Shown: one piece after another, positions 1-9,555 of the stretch
How positions within the stretch are numbered: the stretch's first letter is position 1
How the letters are laid out: every line of letters begins with the position of its first letter
Source: an uncultured Pelagibacteraceae bacterium
GTDB taxonomy: Bacteria; Pseudomonadota; Alphaproteobacteria; Pelagibacterales; Pelagibacteraceae
Direction: 5' to 3'
Length of the DNA stretch: 43,789 bases
Assembly: GCA_902574685.1 (NCBI GenBank)
Contig: CACGOO010000010.1
Location: 1 to 43,789, forward strand
Translations under genes and position numbers: made by a program
Notes under the pieces: model-generated
Database searches by the model: none
Told to the model about the DNA's origin: nothing
Seen by the model: the letters and a program-made list of their open reading frames with translations, nothing else

Positions 1-44
1 AGATGGTTGAAGAACTGGTAAAAATAGTTAGAGAATTTAAATAA
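1..44 (+). CDS. hemE: Uroporphyrinogen decarboxylase, C-terminal end only
   Basis: Only the last 13 codons and the stop of a gene entering from the left are present. The tail (VEELVKIVREFK) resembles the C-terminal helix of uroporphyrinogen decarboxylase. The gene is followed by ferrochelatase with stop and start sharing one base (TAATG), which implies translational coupling in a haem operon. The call rests mainly on the neighbour and on the known hemE-hemH-rho order in Alphaproteobacteria, because so little of the protein is visible. Confidence 0.6.
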   Translation, partial: MVEELVKIVREFK

Positions 45-1033
45 TGAAAGATCATCCTAAAATTAAATTTGGCAAAACTGGAGTTTTAATCATTAACTTG
101 GGCACCCCTGATTCAACAAAGTGGTTAGACATTAGAAGGTATTTAAAAGAGTTTTTGTCTGATAGAAGAGTTATAGAAGTTAACCCAATTCTATGGCAAT
201 TAATATTAAATCTAATAATTTTAAATTTTAGACCATCTAAAACAGCAAAAGCTTATAAAGAAATTTGGATGAAAGATATAAACATGTCCCCATTAATGTA
301 TTATACACAAAGGCAAGCTGAGAAAGTCTCAAATTCAATATCAAGCGATAACATACTAGTCGACTTTGCCATGAGGTATGGAAATCCGAGTATTAAAAGT
401 AAAATAAAAAAATTACATGACAATGGTTGTGAAAATCTTGTAATTTTACCTTTATATCCACAGTATTCAGCTGCAACTACGGCAACAGTATGCGATGAAG
501 TTTATAGAACATTAATGTCTATGAGATGGCAGCCCTCACTTAAAATTATTCCCCATTATGAATCTGATTCTTTGTACATTGATGCTTTGGTTAATTCCAT
601 TAATTCTAAAATAGAAAACATAAATTGGAAACCAGATTTAATATTAGCTTCTTATCATGGAATACCAAAAAAATATTTTGATAAAGGAGATCCTTATCAT
701 TGTTACTGTCACAAGACTACTAGATTAATTTCGGAAAAGTTTAAATCAGTTGAGATTAAAACTACGTTTCAATCAAGATTTGGACCACAAGAATGGTTAC
801 AACCATACACTGACAAAACACTAGAAAACTTGCCAAAAGAAGGAATTAAAAATGTACTTGCGATATGCCCTGGGTTTTCCTCTGATTGTGTAGAAACATT
901 AGAAGAAATATTAATCCAAGGCAAAGAGAGCTTCATTCAGGCAGGGGGAGAAAATTTTGACATGATACCCTGTCTAAATGACAACGATGATCATATAAAA
1001 TTACTTAATAGTTTGATTAAAAGTAATATTTGA
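44..1033 (+). CDS. hemH: Ferrochelatase
   Basis: This enzyme inserts Fe2+ into protoporphyrin IX, the last step of haem synthesis. The 329-residue length is normal for the family. Visible hallmarks are the N-terminal GVLIINLGTPDS, the LPLYPQYS segment at residues 135-142, the SYHG motif with the likely catalytic His205, the segment SRFGPQEWLQPYT at 244-256, and the conserved acidic stretch VETLEE with Glu284. The ATG overlaps the hemE stop by one base. The next gene, hemJ, starts three bases after the stop, so hemE-hemH-hemJ read as one haem operon. No Fe-S cluster cysteine pattern is evident at the C-terminus. Confidence 0.96.
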   Translation: MKDHPKIKFGKTGVLIINLGTPDSTKWLDIRRYLKEFLSDRRVIEVNPILWQLILNLIILNFRPSKTAKAYKEIWMKDINMSPLMYYTQRQAEKVSNSISSDNILVDFAMRYGNPSIKSKIKKLHDNGCENLVILPLYPQYSAATTATVCDEVYRTLMSMRWQPSLKIIPHYESDSLYIDALVNSINSKIENINWKPDLILASYHGIPKKYFDKGDPYHCYCHKTTRLISEKFKSVEIKTTFQSRFGPQEWLQPYTDKTLENLPKEGIKNVLAICPGFSSDCVETLEEILIQGKESFIQAGGENFDMIPCLNDNDDHIKLLNSLIKSNI

Positions 1034-1036
1034 TAA

Positions 1037-1471
1037 ATGAATATCTATCTTCTTTTTAAATCTTTGCATCTTATTTCAGTTATTTCCTGGATGGCTGGTT
1101 TATTATATCTACCAAGAATATTCGTTTATCATGCTGAAAATAAAGGTGATAACAATACCTCAGAAGTATTTAAGGTTATGGAGAGGAAATTATATTTCTT
1201 CATTATGACACCTTCCATGATACTATCATGGGTATTTGGTTTGCTCCTGATACATTCCATAGGATTTCAACAATTAGGTCAAACATGGATGGTGTTAAAA
1301 ATTGTATTTGTAATATTACTTACCACTTATCATTTTTACTTAGGGAAAATCTTAAATAACTTTAAAATGGATCAAAATAACCGTTCTCATAAATTTTATA
1401 GATTAATTAATGAAATACCAACAATATTGCTTATTTTGATTGTTTTTGTTGTAATATTTAAGCCTTTATAG
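1037..1471 (+). CDS. hemJ: Protoporphyrinogen IX oxidase HemJ (membrane protein)
   Basis: The product is a 144-residue membrane protein with about four hydrophobic helices, of the HemJ (UPF0093, CopD-like) family. HemJ is the oxygen-independent-type protoporphyrinogen oxidase found in most Alphaproteobacteria in place of HemG or HemY. His11 in the first helix (FKSLHLISVISWMAGLLYLP) and Lys88 (WMVLKIV) fall where the family has conserved residues linked to haem b binding. Its position directly behind hemH fits the penultimate step of haem synthesis. It ends in a 6-bp perfect inverted repeat around the stop (AAGCCT/AGGCTT, 1460-1475) that lacks a T-tract, so it is not a clear terminator. Confidence 0.88.
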   Translation: MNIYLLFKSLHLISVISWMAGLLYLPRIFVYHAENKGDNNTSEVFKVMERKLYFFIMTPSMILSWVFGLLLIHSIGFQQLGQTWMVLKIVFVILLTTYHFYLGKILNNFKMDQNNRSHKFYRLINEIPTILLILIVFVVIFKPL

Positions 1472-1531
1472 GCTTGAAATATTATAAATGGATTACTATA
1501 ATACACCTATCTATTAACTTATCCCCACATT

Positions 1532-2803
1532 ATGAACATTCAAGAATTAAAAGAAAAAAGCTCTGAAAAACTTATCACTGAAGCTGAAAATTTAGGAATC
1601 GAGAACGCTAGTACTCTAAGAAGACAAGAAATTTATTTTGCAATTTTAAAAAAATTAGCTGAAAAAGGAGAAGAAATTACAGGAGGTGGCGTCCTTCAAT
1701 TGCTTCAAGATGGGTTTGGTTTTTTAAGAGCAATGGAGTCTAATTATTTACCGGGAGCTGATGACATCTATGTAAGCCCAAACCAAATAAGAAGATTTGG
1801 ACTTCGAACTGGAGATACAGTTGAAGGGCCAATTAGATCGCCAAAAGAAGGTGAAAGATATTTTGCACTTCTTCAAGTTAGCAAAATTAATTTTGAAGAA
1901 ACAGATAAATTCAAACACAAGATCGCTTTTGACAACTTGACACCCCTTTACCCAAACAAACAGTTAGTAATGGAAGTTGAAGCAGTAAAAGTTGATAAAA
2001 AAATAGATTTAACTCCAAGACTGATTGACCTAGTTAGCCCAATAGGAAAAGGACAAAGATCATTAATTATCTCACCACCTAAAGCAGGTAAAACAATGAT
2101 TTTACAAAGCATTGCAAATTCAATAACTGCGAATCACCCAGAATGTTATCTGATGGTTCTTTTAATAGATGAAAGGCCAGAGGAAGTTACAGATATGCAG
2201 AGAACTGTTAAGGGAGAAGTTATAAGTTCAACTTTTGATGAACCAGCTCAGAGACACGTAGCAGTAGCGGAAATGGTAATTGAAAAAGCTAAAAGACTTA
2301 CAGAGCATAAAAAGGATGTAGTGATCCTTTTAGATTCCATAACCAGATTGGGAAGAGCATATAATGCAGTAGTACCAAGTTCTGGTAAAGTTTTAACAGG
2401 TGGTGTAGATGCGAATGCACTACAAAGACCTAAAAGATTCTTTGGTGCTGCAAGAAATATTGAGGAAGGTGGATCGTTGACAATTATAGCAACAGCACTA
2501 ATTGATACAGGCAGTCGTATGGATGAAGTAATTTTTGAGGAATTTAAAGGAACTGGAAATAGCGAAACAATATTAGACAGAAAAATCTCAGAGAAAAGAA
2601 TATTTCCAGCAATAGATATAACTAAATCAGGAACAAGAAGAGAAGAGTTAATATTTGAAAAAAATGATCTTCAAAAAATGAATGTTTTAAGGAGAATCAT
2701 AGCACCCATGGGCTCAATGGATGCTATTGAGTTTATTAATTCTAAATTGAAAGATACAAAAAATAACTCTGATTTTTTTAATTCAATGAATAAGCCTTCT
2801 TAA
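1532..2803 (+). CDS. rho: Transcription termination factor Rho
   Basis: Rho is a hexameric RNA-dependent ATPase that terminates transcription. The 423-residue protein shows the N-terminal helical Rho_N part (residues 1-45), the cold-shock-like RNA-binding domain with [16 protein letters not shown] and [16 protein letters not shown], and the ATPase core. The core carries [17 protein letters not shown] (Walker A), [13 protein letters not shown] and [20 protein letters not shown]. The 60-bp gap upstream separates it from hemJ. It converges with the minus-strand TPR gene and the two stops overlap by 4 bp. In many Alphaproteobacteria rho lies between the hem genes and mnmE, as here. Confidence 0.97.
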   Translation: MNIQELKEKSSEKLITEAENLGIENASTLRRQEIYFAILKKLAEKGEEITGGGVLQLLQDGFGFLRAMESNYLPGADDIYVSPNQIRRFGLRTGDTVEGPIRSPKEGERYFALLQVSKINFEETDKFKHKIAFDNLTPLYPNKQLVMEVEAVKVDKKIDLTPRLIDLVSPIGKGQRSLIISPPKAGKTMILQSIANSITANHPECYLMVLLIDERPEEVTDMQRTVKGEVISSTFDEPAQRHVAVAEMVIEKAKRLTEHKKDVVILLDSITRLGRAYNAVVPSSGKVLTGGVDANALQRPKRFFGAARNIEEGGSLTIIATALIDTGSRMDEVIFEEFKGTGNSETILDRKISEKRIFPAIDITKSGTRREELIFEKNDLQKMNVLRRIIAPMGSMDAIEFINSKLKDTKNNSDFFNSMNKPS

Positions 2804-4728
2804 TTTTTTAGAAGATTTTTATACACATTTTCAAGGTTTTTAGTAAATTTAACATTATCAAAAAGCTCACTATTTTTACTTCTTTCCTCAAATTTTCTTC
2901 TCAATTTTAAATATTTTTCTTTATTTTTGCCTAATTCAGCTGCTAGATTTTCATAGTTTTTTAAATCATTAGCTATCAATTCCTTAAGATTGTTTGAACT
3001 TAGAATACTCGATAAAACTCTTGAAGCAAAAGTATTACCACTTAAAGTGATCATTGGTAATCCTACACGGAATGCATCACGTCCAGTTGTATGAGCATTA
3101 TAAGGAAATGTATCTAAAAATAAATCTGCTAACTTTAATCTTTTTAAATGTTCATCATGCTCCATGTTAGACGAAAATATGATTCTATTAGAGGCAACTC
3201 CACATTCTCTAGCTTCTAATAAAATATTTTTTTTTGCAATTTCATTTGTTACATACAGCCAAATAACGCTATTATTCACATTCTTTAATATTCTCATCCA
3301 TGATTTAAAAATTATAGGAGTTATTTTATTATGATTGTTAAAACTACAATAAATAAATTTATTATTTGGAAGTTTAAAATCTTCTTTTTTGTAATTTTTT
3401 TTTGATATTTTATCTTTGCTAGGATTTGATTGATAGCAATTTGGTAAATATAAAACTTTTTCAGTATAATTTGTCTTCTCAGCTTCAGGAATTATATATT
3501 TATCTGCTAAAATATAATCCATAAATTTTGCCCCCGAAGTCCCCGGGAAACCTAAATAATTAATTTGATGATTTGCTACTCTTTCTGCAAATAACCCCAT
3601 TCTATTTTCAGCAGTGTGACCACAAAGATCAATAGCAATATCAATACCTAAATTTTTACAAATTTTTGCAACTTCCTTGTCTGATATTTCGTCTATATAA
3701 ATAAACTTTTTAAAATATTTTTTAATTTTGTAATGACTCTCATCTTTATTTTTAAGTCCAAATGAGAAGGCATAAAAATCAAATTCCTTTCTATTATGAT
3801 TTTCAAATGTATTTTTCATTAAATATAAAACAGGGTGGTTTGAAAAGTCCGGAGAAAAATATGCTATTTTAGGTAAGTTATTCATGTATTTTAAAATATT
3901 GAATTTTTTAGAGACATAAATTTTATCTACATAGTTTTCTGAATTTTTTTTTTGTATCAATTGATTATCCGATGTACTCAAAATAATAAATGGGTCAGTT
4001 ACTATCCTTTCTTTAACGCATTTCTCAATGGTTTTAGTGTACTCATCATAATTTTTCCAATCACATAAATTCATTTTGGAATGCAATAATTTACCAGTTG
4101 CGAAATTAAATTTTGGATTAATCCTTAAAATTTCCAAATATTTCTTTTTTGCATCATTGTATTGTTTCAAATCTTCATATGTCATACCAGCATTCAAATG
4201 AGCATCTAAATAATTTGGATTTAATTCAATTGCTTTTTTGTAATTATTTATAGCCTCACTTCTATTTCCCAAATCCTTAAATGTGTTACCAATATTATTA
4301 TAAGCCTCAAAGTATCCCGGATTTAATTGAATTGCTTTTTTAAGATATTTTAAGGATTTATCAAAGTTCTTTAACTTTCTTAAAACAATTCCTTGATTAT
4401 TATAAGCTTCTACAAAATCATTTTTAATTTTTAATGCAGCATTAAAATATTCCTCAGCTTTTTCTAGTTCATGTAATTCTTTAAATGCTATGCCAAGATT
4501 ATTATAAATCATTGGATTTGAGCTTCTGTTCTTTAAAGATTTTTCTAAGTATTTTATTGAATTTTTATATGCCTTACTCTGTAAATATGCTGTGCCTAAA
4601 TAAAAGTTTACCTCAGGATTATCTTTTTCAACATTAATTATTTTTAAATATATGTTGATTGCAGACACCAAATATCCATTTTGATGTAATTTTTTGGCTT
4701 CGTGTAAATTTTTTTTTAAGTTATTCAA
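2800..4728 (-). CDS. TPR protein with O-GlcNAc-transferase-like (SPINDLY) glycosyltransferase domain
   Basis: This 642-residue protein has about six tetratricopeptide repeats (residues 5-210, each with NNLG/NNIG and A-x-KLNP-type signatures), then a glycosyltransferase family 41-like domain to the C-terminus. Matches to O-GlcNAc transferase include [11 protein letters not shown], whose His298 aligns by eye with the essential histidine of human [13 protein letters not shown] followed by [16 protein letters not shown]; and [11 protein letters not shown] with the conserved lysine. The [20 protein letters not shown] segment also fits the family. It probably adds a sugar to a protein or a nucleotide-activated acceptor, but donor and acceptor are unknown. 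It lies 23 bp behind a sulfotransferase gene on the same strand, so the two are probably co-transcribed. The pair interrupts the usual rho-mnmE neighbourhood. Confidence 0.88.
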   Translation of the reverse strand: MNNLKKNLHEAKKLHQNGYLVSAINIYLKIINVEKDNPEVNFYLGTAYLQSKAYKNSIKYLEKSLKNRSSNPMIYNNLGIAFKELHELEKAEEYFNAALKIKNDFVEAYNNQGIVLRKLKNFDKSLKYLKKAIQLNPGYFEAYNNIGNTFKDLGNRSEAINNYKKAIELNPNYLDAHLNAGMTYEDLKQYNDAKKKYLEILRINPKFNFATGKLLHSKMNLCDWKNYDEYTKTIEKCVKERIVTDPFIILSTSDNQLIQKKNSENYVDKIYVSKKFNILKYMNNLPKIAYFSPDFSNHPVLYLMKNTFENHNRKEFDFYAFSFGLKNKDESHYKIKKYFKKFIYIDEISDKEVAKICKNLGIDIAIDLCGHTAENRMGLFAERVANHQINYLGFPGTSGAKFMDYILADKYIIPEAEKTNYTEKVLYLPNCYQSNPSKDKISKKNYKKEDFKLPNNKFIYCSFNNHNKITPIIFKSWMRILKNVNNSVIWLYVTNEIAKKNILLEARECGVASNRIIFSSNMEHDEHLKRLKLADLFLDTFPYNAHTTGRDAFRVGLPMITLSGNTFASRVLSSILSSNNLKELIANDLKNYENLAAELGKNKEKYLKLRRKFEERSKNSELFDNVKFTKNLENVYKNLLKN

Positions 4729-4751
4729 TATCTCTAATATTTTTTTTATAT

Positions 4752-5588
4752 TTAAATATATCCCAATTCCTTCATTTCTTTGCTAAATTCAATTTCAATT
4801 TTTTTCCTGATATCCTCTCTTAATAATTTTTTCCACCGATTGTTAAAACCCATATTAAAGAATACTTTATTTCTTTTTTCTTTTTTATTGTATAAGGCTT
4901 CGTCGAACCCCTCGTTTTTTTCTTTATTTTTTAGAACGTTAAAATTAGTAGTTTCAATTGCTCTTTCTAATTTTTTTTTATCAACTCTTTCGGTTCTATT
5001 TAACAAAGTATTTGTAAATACAATTATGTCTCTGAATGTTTCGTATTTATCGCTCTCTAAATCTTCATATTTAATAATTAGTTTCCTAAAGTTTTTAGAT
5101 TTACACCAAGAACTGTAATGACTTGACCAATTGCTTAAAAAAACCCAAGTTCTATAATCTTTTGAATATGGATCCATTGTATTTTTGTTAGTGTTAGCCA
5201 TGAATTTAAATGCATCTTCAACGTTTAATGTAAAATGATTCATTACAGAAGTGATTACATTCCTTGGATCTCTTACGATGTAAATACCACCTAATGTGTA
5301 ATCATTTGTGGTAAATGGTTGTCCATGATATTGCCCTAAACAACTATGAGTTTTCAAAAACAAAGCTTTATTATTTTCTTTAATCTTTTTTTGACCTAGT
5401 ATCCAATTCTTGGATGCTTCATCAACATTCTTGAATTCACTTTCAAAAAAATCACTAGATGGAAATTGTTTTATATTTTTGAGTAATTCAAAATTAAAAT
5501 TACCATCATTGGAAAAATAGTATGCTGATAGAAAAGATCTAATATATGTATTTCCACTTTTAGGGTATGAAGCAATCCATATAATCAT
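4752..5588 (-). CDS. Sulfotransferase domain protein
   Basis: This predicted PAPS-dependent sulfotransferase has 278 residues. It begins with the 5'-phosphosulfate loop (SYPKSGNTYIRSFL, residues 7-20) and has the 3'-phosphate-binding motif IYIVRDPRNVITSVMNH near residue 102. A later FFNMGFNNRWKKLL segment resembles the family's C-terminal RKGxxGxWK motif. I start it at the ATG at 5588: the frame stays open further upstream, but that extension would run antisense into mnmE, and the P-loop normally lies at the extreme N-terminus. There is no signal peptide, so it should act in the cytoplasm. It is probably transcribed with the downstream OGT-like gene and may sulfate a glycan or protein that the partner modifies; this last point is inference. 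Confidence 0.85.
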   Translation of the reverse strand: MIIWIASYPKSGNTYIRSFLSAYYFSNDGNFNFELLKNIKQFPSSDFFESEFKNVDEASKNWILGQKKIKENNKALFLKTHSCLGQYHGQPFTTNDYTLGGIYIVRDPRNVITSVMNHFTLNVEDAFKFMANTNKNTMDPYSKDYRTWVFLSNWSSHYSSWCKSKNFRKLIIKYEDLESDKYETFRDIIVFTNTLLNRTERVDKKKLERAIETTNFNVLKNKEKNEGFDEALYNKKEKRNKVFFNMGFNNRWKKLLREDIRKKIEIEFSKEMKELGYI

Positions 5589-5634
5589 AGAAAAATTTAT
5601 ATATTTAAATTCAATACTAGCTATAATTGATTTA

Positions 5635-6966
5635 ATGACAATATATGCACTATCTTCAGGACCGGGTATAGCAGGTATTTCGGTTATAAGGGTTTCTGGA
5701 CCGGATACTAGAGAGGTAATATCAAAACTTACAAAAAATAAATTACCAAAGCCAAGAATAGCTACAAGACGAAAATTCAGTAAAATCAACAAAAATCTGC
5801 TTATTGATGATGGTATTTTAATATGGTTCCCTGCCCCTCACAGCTACACAGGTGAGGATATGGCTGAATTTCACGTACATGGTAGCAAAGCAGTTGTTGA
5901 AGCTATGCATATGTCAATTTCTAGTATTGATGGCTGTAGATTAGCTGAACCAGGAGAATTTACAAAAATTGCTTTTCAAAATGGAAAAATAAATTTGTTA
6001 GAAGCGGAGAGTGTAGCGGATTTAATATCTTCAGAAACTGAAATTCAAAGACAACAGGCTGTCAAAATTATGTCCGGCAAAACTTCAGAAAAATTTAATT
6101 ATATCAGAAATAGACTTTTAAAAATTTTATCGAATGTTGAGGCTAAAATTGATTTCCCAGAAGAGGATTTGCCCGATAATATTTTGAATAGTATTCATCA
6201 AGGAATAAAAAGTATTAGAGAAGAAATTGAAAAAATCTTAGATGATCAAAAAGTTGGAGAAAGAATAAGAGAAGGATTTAAAATTGCTATCATTGGCCCA
6301 ACAAATGCTGGTAAATCATCTCTATTAAATCATCTATCAAATAGAGAAGTGGCAATAGTTTCAGAGACTGCTGGAACAACCAGAGATGTTATAGAAACAC
6401 ATATTAACTTAGATGGTTATCCTGTAATAATCTCTGATACTGCCGGGATAAGAAATTCTAAAGATGAGATTGAAAAAAAGGGAATAAAATTAGCTTTAAA
6501 AAGCGCAGAAGAAGCAGATTTGAATCTAATCGTTGTAGAGCCTAAAAGTGTTGAAATTAAAGGCTTTTTGAGCAACATTTTATTAAAAAACGCAATAATT
6601 GTTATAAATAAAATGGATCTAGGAATTGATAAAATTAATGATGAAATAAAAAAATATGATCCAATTTACATATCAATCAAAAAAGAAAAAAATTTAGATA
6701 AACTAATTAATTTAATTAAAGAAAATTTAAAAAATAAATTTATTTCATCAAAAGACATCTTTATCACAAGACAAAGACATAGATTCAACCTTGAACAATG
6801 CGTTTTGAATTTGAGAAACTTTGAGGAAAAAAAATTAGTTAAAGACTTTGATAAAGCAGCAGAAGATTTAAGATTAGCCATCAGATATCTTGGGATGATT
6901 GTGGGCAAAGTTGATGTCGAAGAAATATTAGGATCGATTTTTAGTGATTTTTGTATAGGTAAATAA
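5635..6966 (+). CDS. mnmE: tRNA modification GTPase MnmE
   Basis: MnmE works with MnmG to place the (carboxymethyl)aminomethyl group on wobble uridine 34 of tRNAs. The 443-residue protein has the N-terminal folate-binding domain (ALSSGPGIAGISVIRVSG) and a G domain inserted in a helical domain: GPTNAGKSS (221-229), TTRD (248-251), DTAG (268-271) and NKMD (325-328). It ends in the diagnostic CIGK (440-443). It is divergent from the sulfotransferase with 46 bp between start codons. mnmG follows after 76 bp, which keeps the two partner proteins adjacent. Confidence 0.97.
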   Translation: MTIYALSSGPGIAGISVIRVSGPDTREVISKLTKNKLPKPRIATRRKFSKINKNLLIDDGILIWFPAPHSYTGEDMAEFHVHGSKAVVEAMHMSISSIDGCRLAEPGEFTKIAFQNGKINLLEAESVADLISSETEIQRQQAVKIMSGKTSEKFNYIRNRLLKILSNVEAKIDFPEEDLPDNILNSIHQGIKSIREEIEKILDDQKVGERIREGFKIAIIGPTNAGKSSLLNHLSNREVAIVSETAGTTRDVIETHINLDGYPVIISDTAGIRNSKDEIEKKGIKLALKSAEEADLNLIVVEPKSVEIKGFLSNILLKNAIIVINKMDLGIDKINDEIKKYDPIYISIKKEKNLDKLINLIKENLKNKFISSKDIFITRQRHRFNLEQCVLNLRNFEEKKLVKDFDKAAEDLRLAIRYLGMIVGKVDVEEILGSIFSDFCIGK

Positions 6967-7042
6967 TCGTTGGTATTCAAAGCTTTTTTAACAACTATGA
7001 GTGTTTTCTTGTAAATTTTCAGATCAATAATAAATTACAGCT

Positions 7043-8914
7043 ATGAAAAATGAATTAAATTTTGATGTAGTAGTAATAGGTGGTGGCCATGCTGGTTGTG
7101 AAGCAGCAGCTGCATCAGCTAGATTAGGTGTTAATACTGCTTTGTTCACGCACAGTTTTGATACTATAGGAGAGATGTCTTGTAATCCAGCAATTGGAGG
7201 ATTGGGTAAAGGACATCTTGTTAGAGAGATAGATGCCTTAGATGGCGTTATGGGAGAAGTGGCAGATAAATCTGGTATTCAATTTAGACTATTAAATAGA
7301 AGCAGAGGTCCTGCAGTAAGAGGACCTAGAACTCAAAGCGATAGGTCATTATATAAAAAATATATGCAAGAAAAACTTGTAAACTATTGTAATTTATGTA
7401 TTTTTTCTGATCCAGTAATTAAGTTTAAATTTAAAAATAATGATATAATTGGATTTGTTACACAATCAGGCAAATTGGTTAAATCTTCTAAATTAATTCT
7501 CACAACCGGCACTTTTTTAAATGGCTTGATTCATATTGGTGAGGAAAAAACACCTGCTGGTAGATTTGATGAGAAACCTTCAACAGGTTTGAGCGAACAA
7601 TTGGAAAAGTATTATTTCAAAATAGGTAGATTAAAAACTGGAACTCCCCCTAGGCTTGATGCTCGAACAATAAATTTTGAAAATTTAGAGGAACAGTATG
7701 CGGACGATGATCCATACTTCTTTTCTTTTCTTACAAAAAAAAATCTTAATAAACAAATTTCATGTCGTATGACGTACACTAATGATGCCGTTCATAAAAT
7801 TATCTCTAAAAATCTTAAACATAGTGCAATGTATTCTGGGAGCATAAAAGGTGTCGGACCAAGATATTGTCCATCAATAGAAGATAAGATAAAAAAATTT
7901 TCGGACAAGCAAAGGCATCAAATTTTTTTAGAGCCAGAGGGATTAAATGACTATACAATTTACCCTAATGGAATATCTACATCATTGCCAGCATCTGTAC
8001 AGCAAGAAATGTGTAGTAAAATCAATGGTTTAGAGAATGTTAAAATTTTAAGATCAGGTTATGCAATTGAATATGATTTTGTTGATCCTAGGGAGCTTTT
8101 TTTAACTCTTGAAACAAAAAAAATAAAAAATCTCTATCTTGCCGGTCAGATTAATGGAACCACAGGATACGAAGAAGCGGCTGCTCAGGGATTAGTAGCA
8201 GGAATAAATGCTGCATTAGCTTTCAAACAAAAAGAACCATTTATTTTAGATCGCTCAGAAGCCTACATAGGAGTTATGATAGATGATTTGGTAACCAAAG
8301 GTGTTGCTGAACCATATAGAATGTTTACATCTAGAGCAGAATACAGACTATCTCTTAGATCCGACAATGCAGACGTGAGACTAACCCAAAAAGGAATAGA
8401 TATAGGATTAGTTTCAAATGAGAGAAAAAAAGTCTATAAAGAGAAATATGCTCAATTATCAAAAACACAGTTAAAAATGGATAAATTGATGATTACTCCA
8501 TCAAAAGCAAGTAAATTCGGAGTTAATGTCGCTAAAGACGGTATAAATCGTTCAGCAAATCAAATATTAGGACAAAAATCGGTAAATATGAATAAAATTC
8601 GAGAAATATGGCCAGAAGTTAACTTTTTTTCGAGGGAAGTTGATGAACAACTGGAAATAAATTCGCATTATAAGGGTTATTTAAAAAAGCAAAAAGCTGA
8701 TATATTAGCTTTCAAAAGAGATGAAAACTTGTTAATACCTGAAAATCTTAATTATGATAGTTTTTCGGGATTATCTAATGAAGTAAAATCAAAATTTAAA
8801 AAAATAAAGCCTAAAACTATGGGACAAGCATTACGAATTGACGGTATTACACCGGCGGCAGTGTATATTTTGTTGTCTCACCTTAAAAGAAAGTCTATTA
8901 AGCATATAGCTTGA
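7043..8914 (+). CDS. mnmG: tRNA uridine-5-carboxymethylaminomethyl modification enzyme MnmG
   Basis: This is the FAD-binding partner of MnmE in tRNA U34 modification. The protein has 623 residues, a normal length. The Rossmann motif [15 protein letters not shown] is at the N-terminus, followed by [32 protein letters not shown] and [19 protein letters not shown], all characteristic of GidA/MnmG. The C-terminal helical domain ends in [18 protein letters not shown]. The gene overlaps the rsmG start by 4 bp (TTGA), a coupling junction. Loss of MnmE and MnmG is generally pleiotropic, and the pair is usually kept next to the chromosome-partition genes, as here. Confidence 0.97.
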   Translation: MKNELNFDVVVIGGGHAGCEAAAASARLGVNTALFTHSFDTIGEMSCNPAIGGLGKGHLVREIDALDGVMGEVADKSGIQFRLLNRSRGPAVRGPRTQSDRSLYKKYMQEKLVNYCNLCIFSDPVIKFKFKNNDIIGFVTQSGKLVKSSKLILTTGTFLNGLIHIGEEKTPAGRFDEKPSTGLSEQLEKYYFKIGRLKTGTPPRLDARTINFENLEEQYADDDPYFFSFLTKKNLNKQISCRMTYTNDAVHKIISKNLKHSAMYSGSIKGVGPRYCPSIEDKIKKFSDKQRHQIFLEPEGLNDYTIYPNGISTSLPASVQQEMCSKINGLENVKILRSGYAIEYDFVDPRELFLTLETKKIKNLYLAGQINGTTGYEEAAAQGLVAGINAALAFKQKEPFILDRSEAYIGVMIDDLVTKGVAEPYRMFTSRAEYRLSLRSDNADVRLTQKGIDIGLVSNERKKVYKEKYAQLSKTQLKMDKLMITPSKASKFGVNVAKDGINRSANQILGQKSVNMNKIREIWPEVNFFSREVDEQLEINSHYKGYLKKQKADILAFKRDENLLIPENLNYDSFSGLSNEVKSKFKKIKPKTMGQALRIDGITPAAVYILLSHLKRKSIKHIA

Positions 8915-9555
8915 TTGATTCGCATATTTATAAAATTGATAAGATTTTAGGTTTAAATGTTTCACGTGAAACATTAAATGATCTTGATGACTATTCAGAA
9001 GCTATAGTTAAAAAGAATAAAGATATAAATTTAATTAGCAAAACAACAGAAAAGTCAATAAAACAAAGGCATATTATAGATAGTGCGCAAACCATTGAAT
9101 TTATTGATAAAAATGATATAAATATATGCACCGATTTAGGCTCTGGTGCTGGCTTACCCGGTATAGTTTTAAGCATTTTGATGAAACCAAAAAAACAAGC
9201 TTTTAAGCTAATTTTCTACGAAAAAAGCTACCATAAGAGTATTTTTTTAAAAGAGATGATAAAAAAATTTAATTTAAACTCAGAAATTCGCCAAAAAAAT
9301 ATTTTTCAAGAGAGGAATTTAAATACAGATGTAATCATTTCCCGTGCATTTAAACCTTTACCTATAATTTTTCAAATAGCTGAAAATAATTTTAAAAATT
9401 TTAAGTATATAATTTTGTATTTAGGTAAGACTGGAAAAAAAATTTTAGATGATGCACTCAAGTCTTGGACATTTGATTATAAAGAAAAAAAAAGTTTAAC
9501 CAGCAAAGAGTCTTTGATTGTGAAAATTTCAAATTTAAGAAAAAAAAATGCATAA
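8911..9555 (+). CDS. rsmG: 16S rRNA (guanine527-N7)-methyltransferase RsmG
   Basis: RsmG methylates G527 of 16S rRNA using S-adenosylmethionine. The 214-residue protein shows the family's N-terminal [13 protein letters not shown] segment, [19 protein letters not shown], the SAM-binding loop [16 protein letters not shown] (74-89) and a later ISRAFKPL. The start is a TTG at 8911 that overlaps the mnmG stop; no ATG lies nearby in frame and this start gives the expected N-terminus. Codons 16-21 (N-V-S-R-E-T) exactly contain a 16-bp parS site. The 3' end overlaps parA by 8 bp, so mnmG-rsmG-parA-parB look translationally coupled. Confidence 0.95.
   Translation: MIDSHIYKIDKILGLNVSRETLNDLDDYSEAIVKKNKDINLISKTTEKSIKQRHIIDSAQTIEFIDKNDINICTDLGSGAGLPGIVLSILMKPKKQAFKLIFYEKSYHKSIFLKEMIKKFNLNSEIRQKNIFQERNLNTDVIISRAFKPLPIIFQIAENNFKNFKYIILYLGKTGKKILDDALKSWTFDYKEKKSLTSKESLIVKISNLRKKNA
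8958..8973. promoter_or_regulatory. parS: parS centromere site (ParB-binding palindrome)
   Basis: The sequence TGTTTCACGTGAAACA is a perfect 16-bp palindrome and matches the bacterial parS consensus at every position; flanking A and T extend the symmetry to 18 bp (8957-8974). It lies within the rsmG coding sequence, about 575 bp upstream of parA. ParB dimers load here as CTP-dependent clamps and spread, and ParA then moves the origin region. I found no second exact copy in this window. Confidence 0.93.

Noticed and set aside
1460-1475. AAGCCT-TTAT-AGGCTT hairpin at the hemJ stop as a terminator.
   Set aside because: The stem is only 6 bp and no T-run follows.
1519-1530. TTATCCCCACAT just before rho resembles a DnaA box.
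   Set aside because: The 9-bp consensus TTATNCACA is not met because there are two extra C residues, and no cluster of boxes is present.
5589-5792. Longer N-terminus for the sulfotransferase (346 residues).
   Set aside because: The extension is antisense to mnmE, has no family similarity, and the P-loop belongs at the N-terminus, so the ATG at 5588 is preferred.
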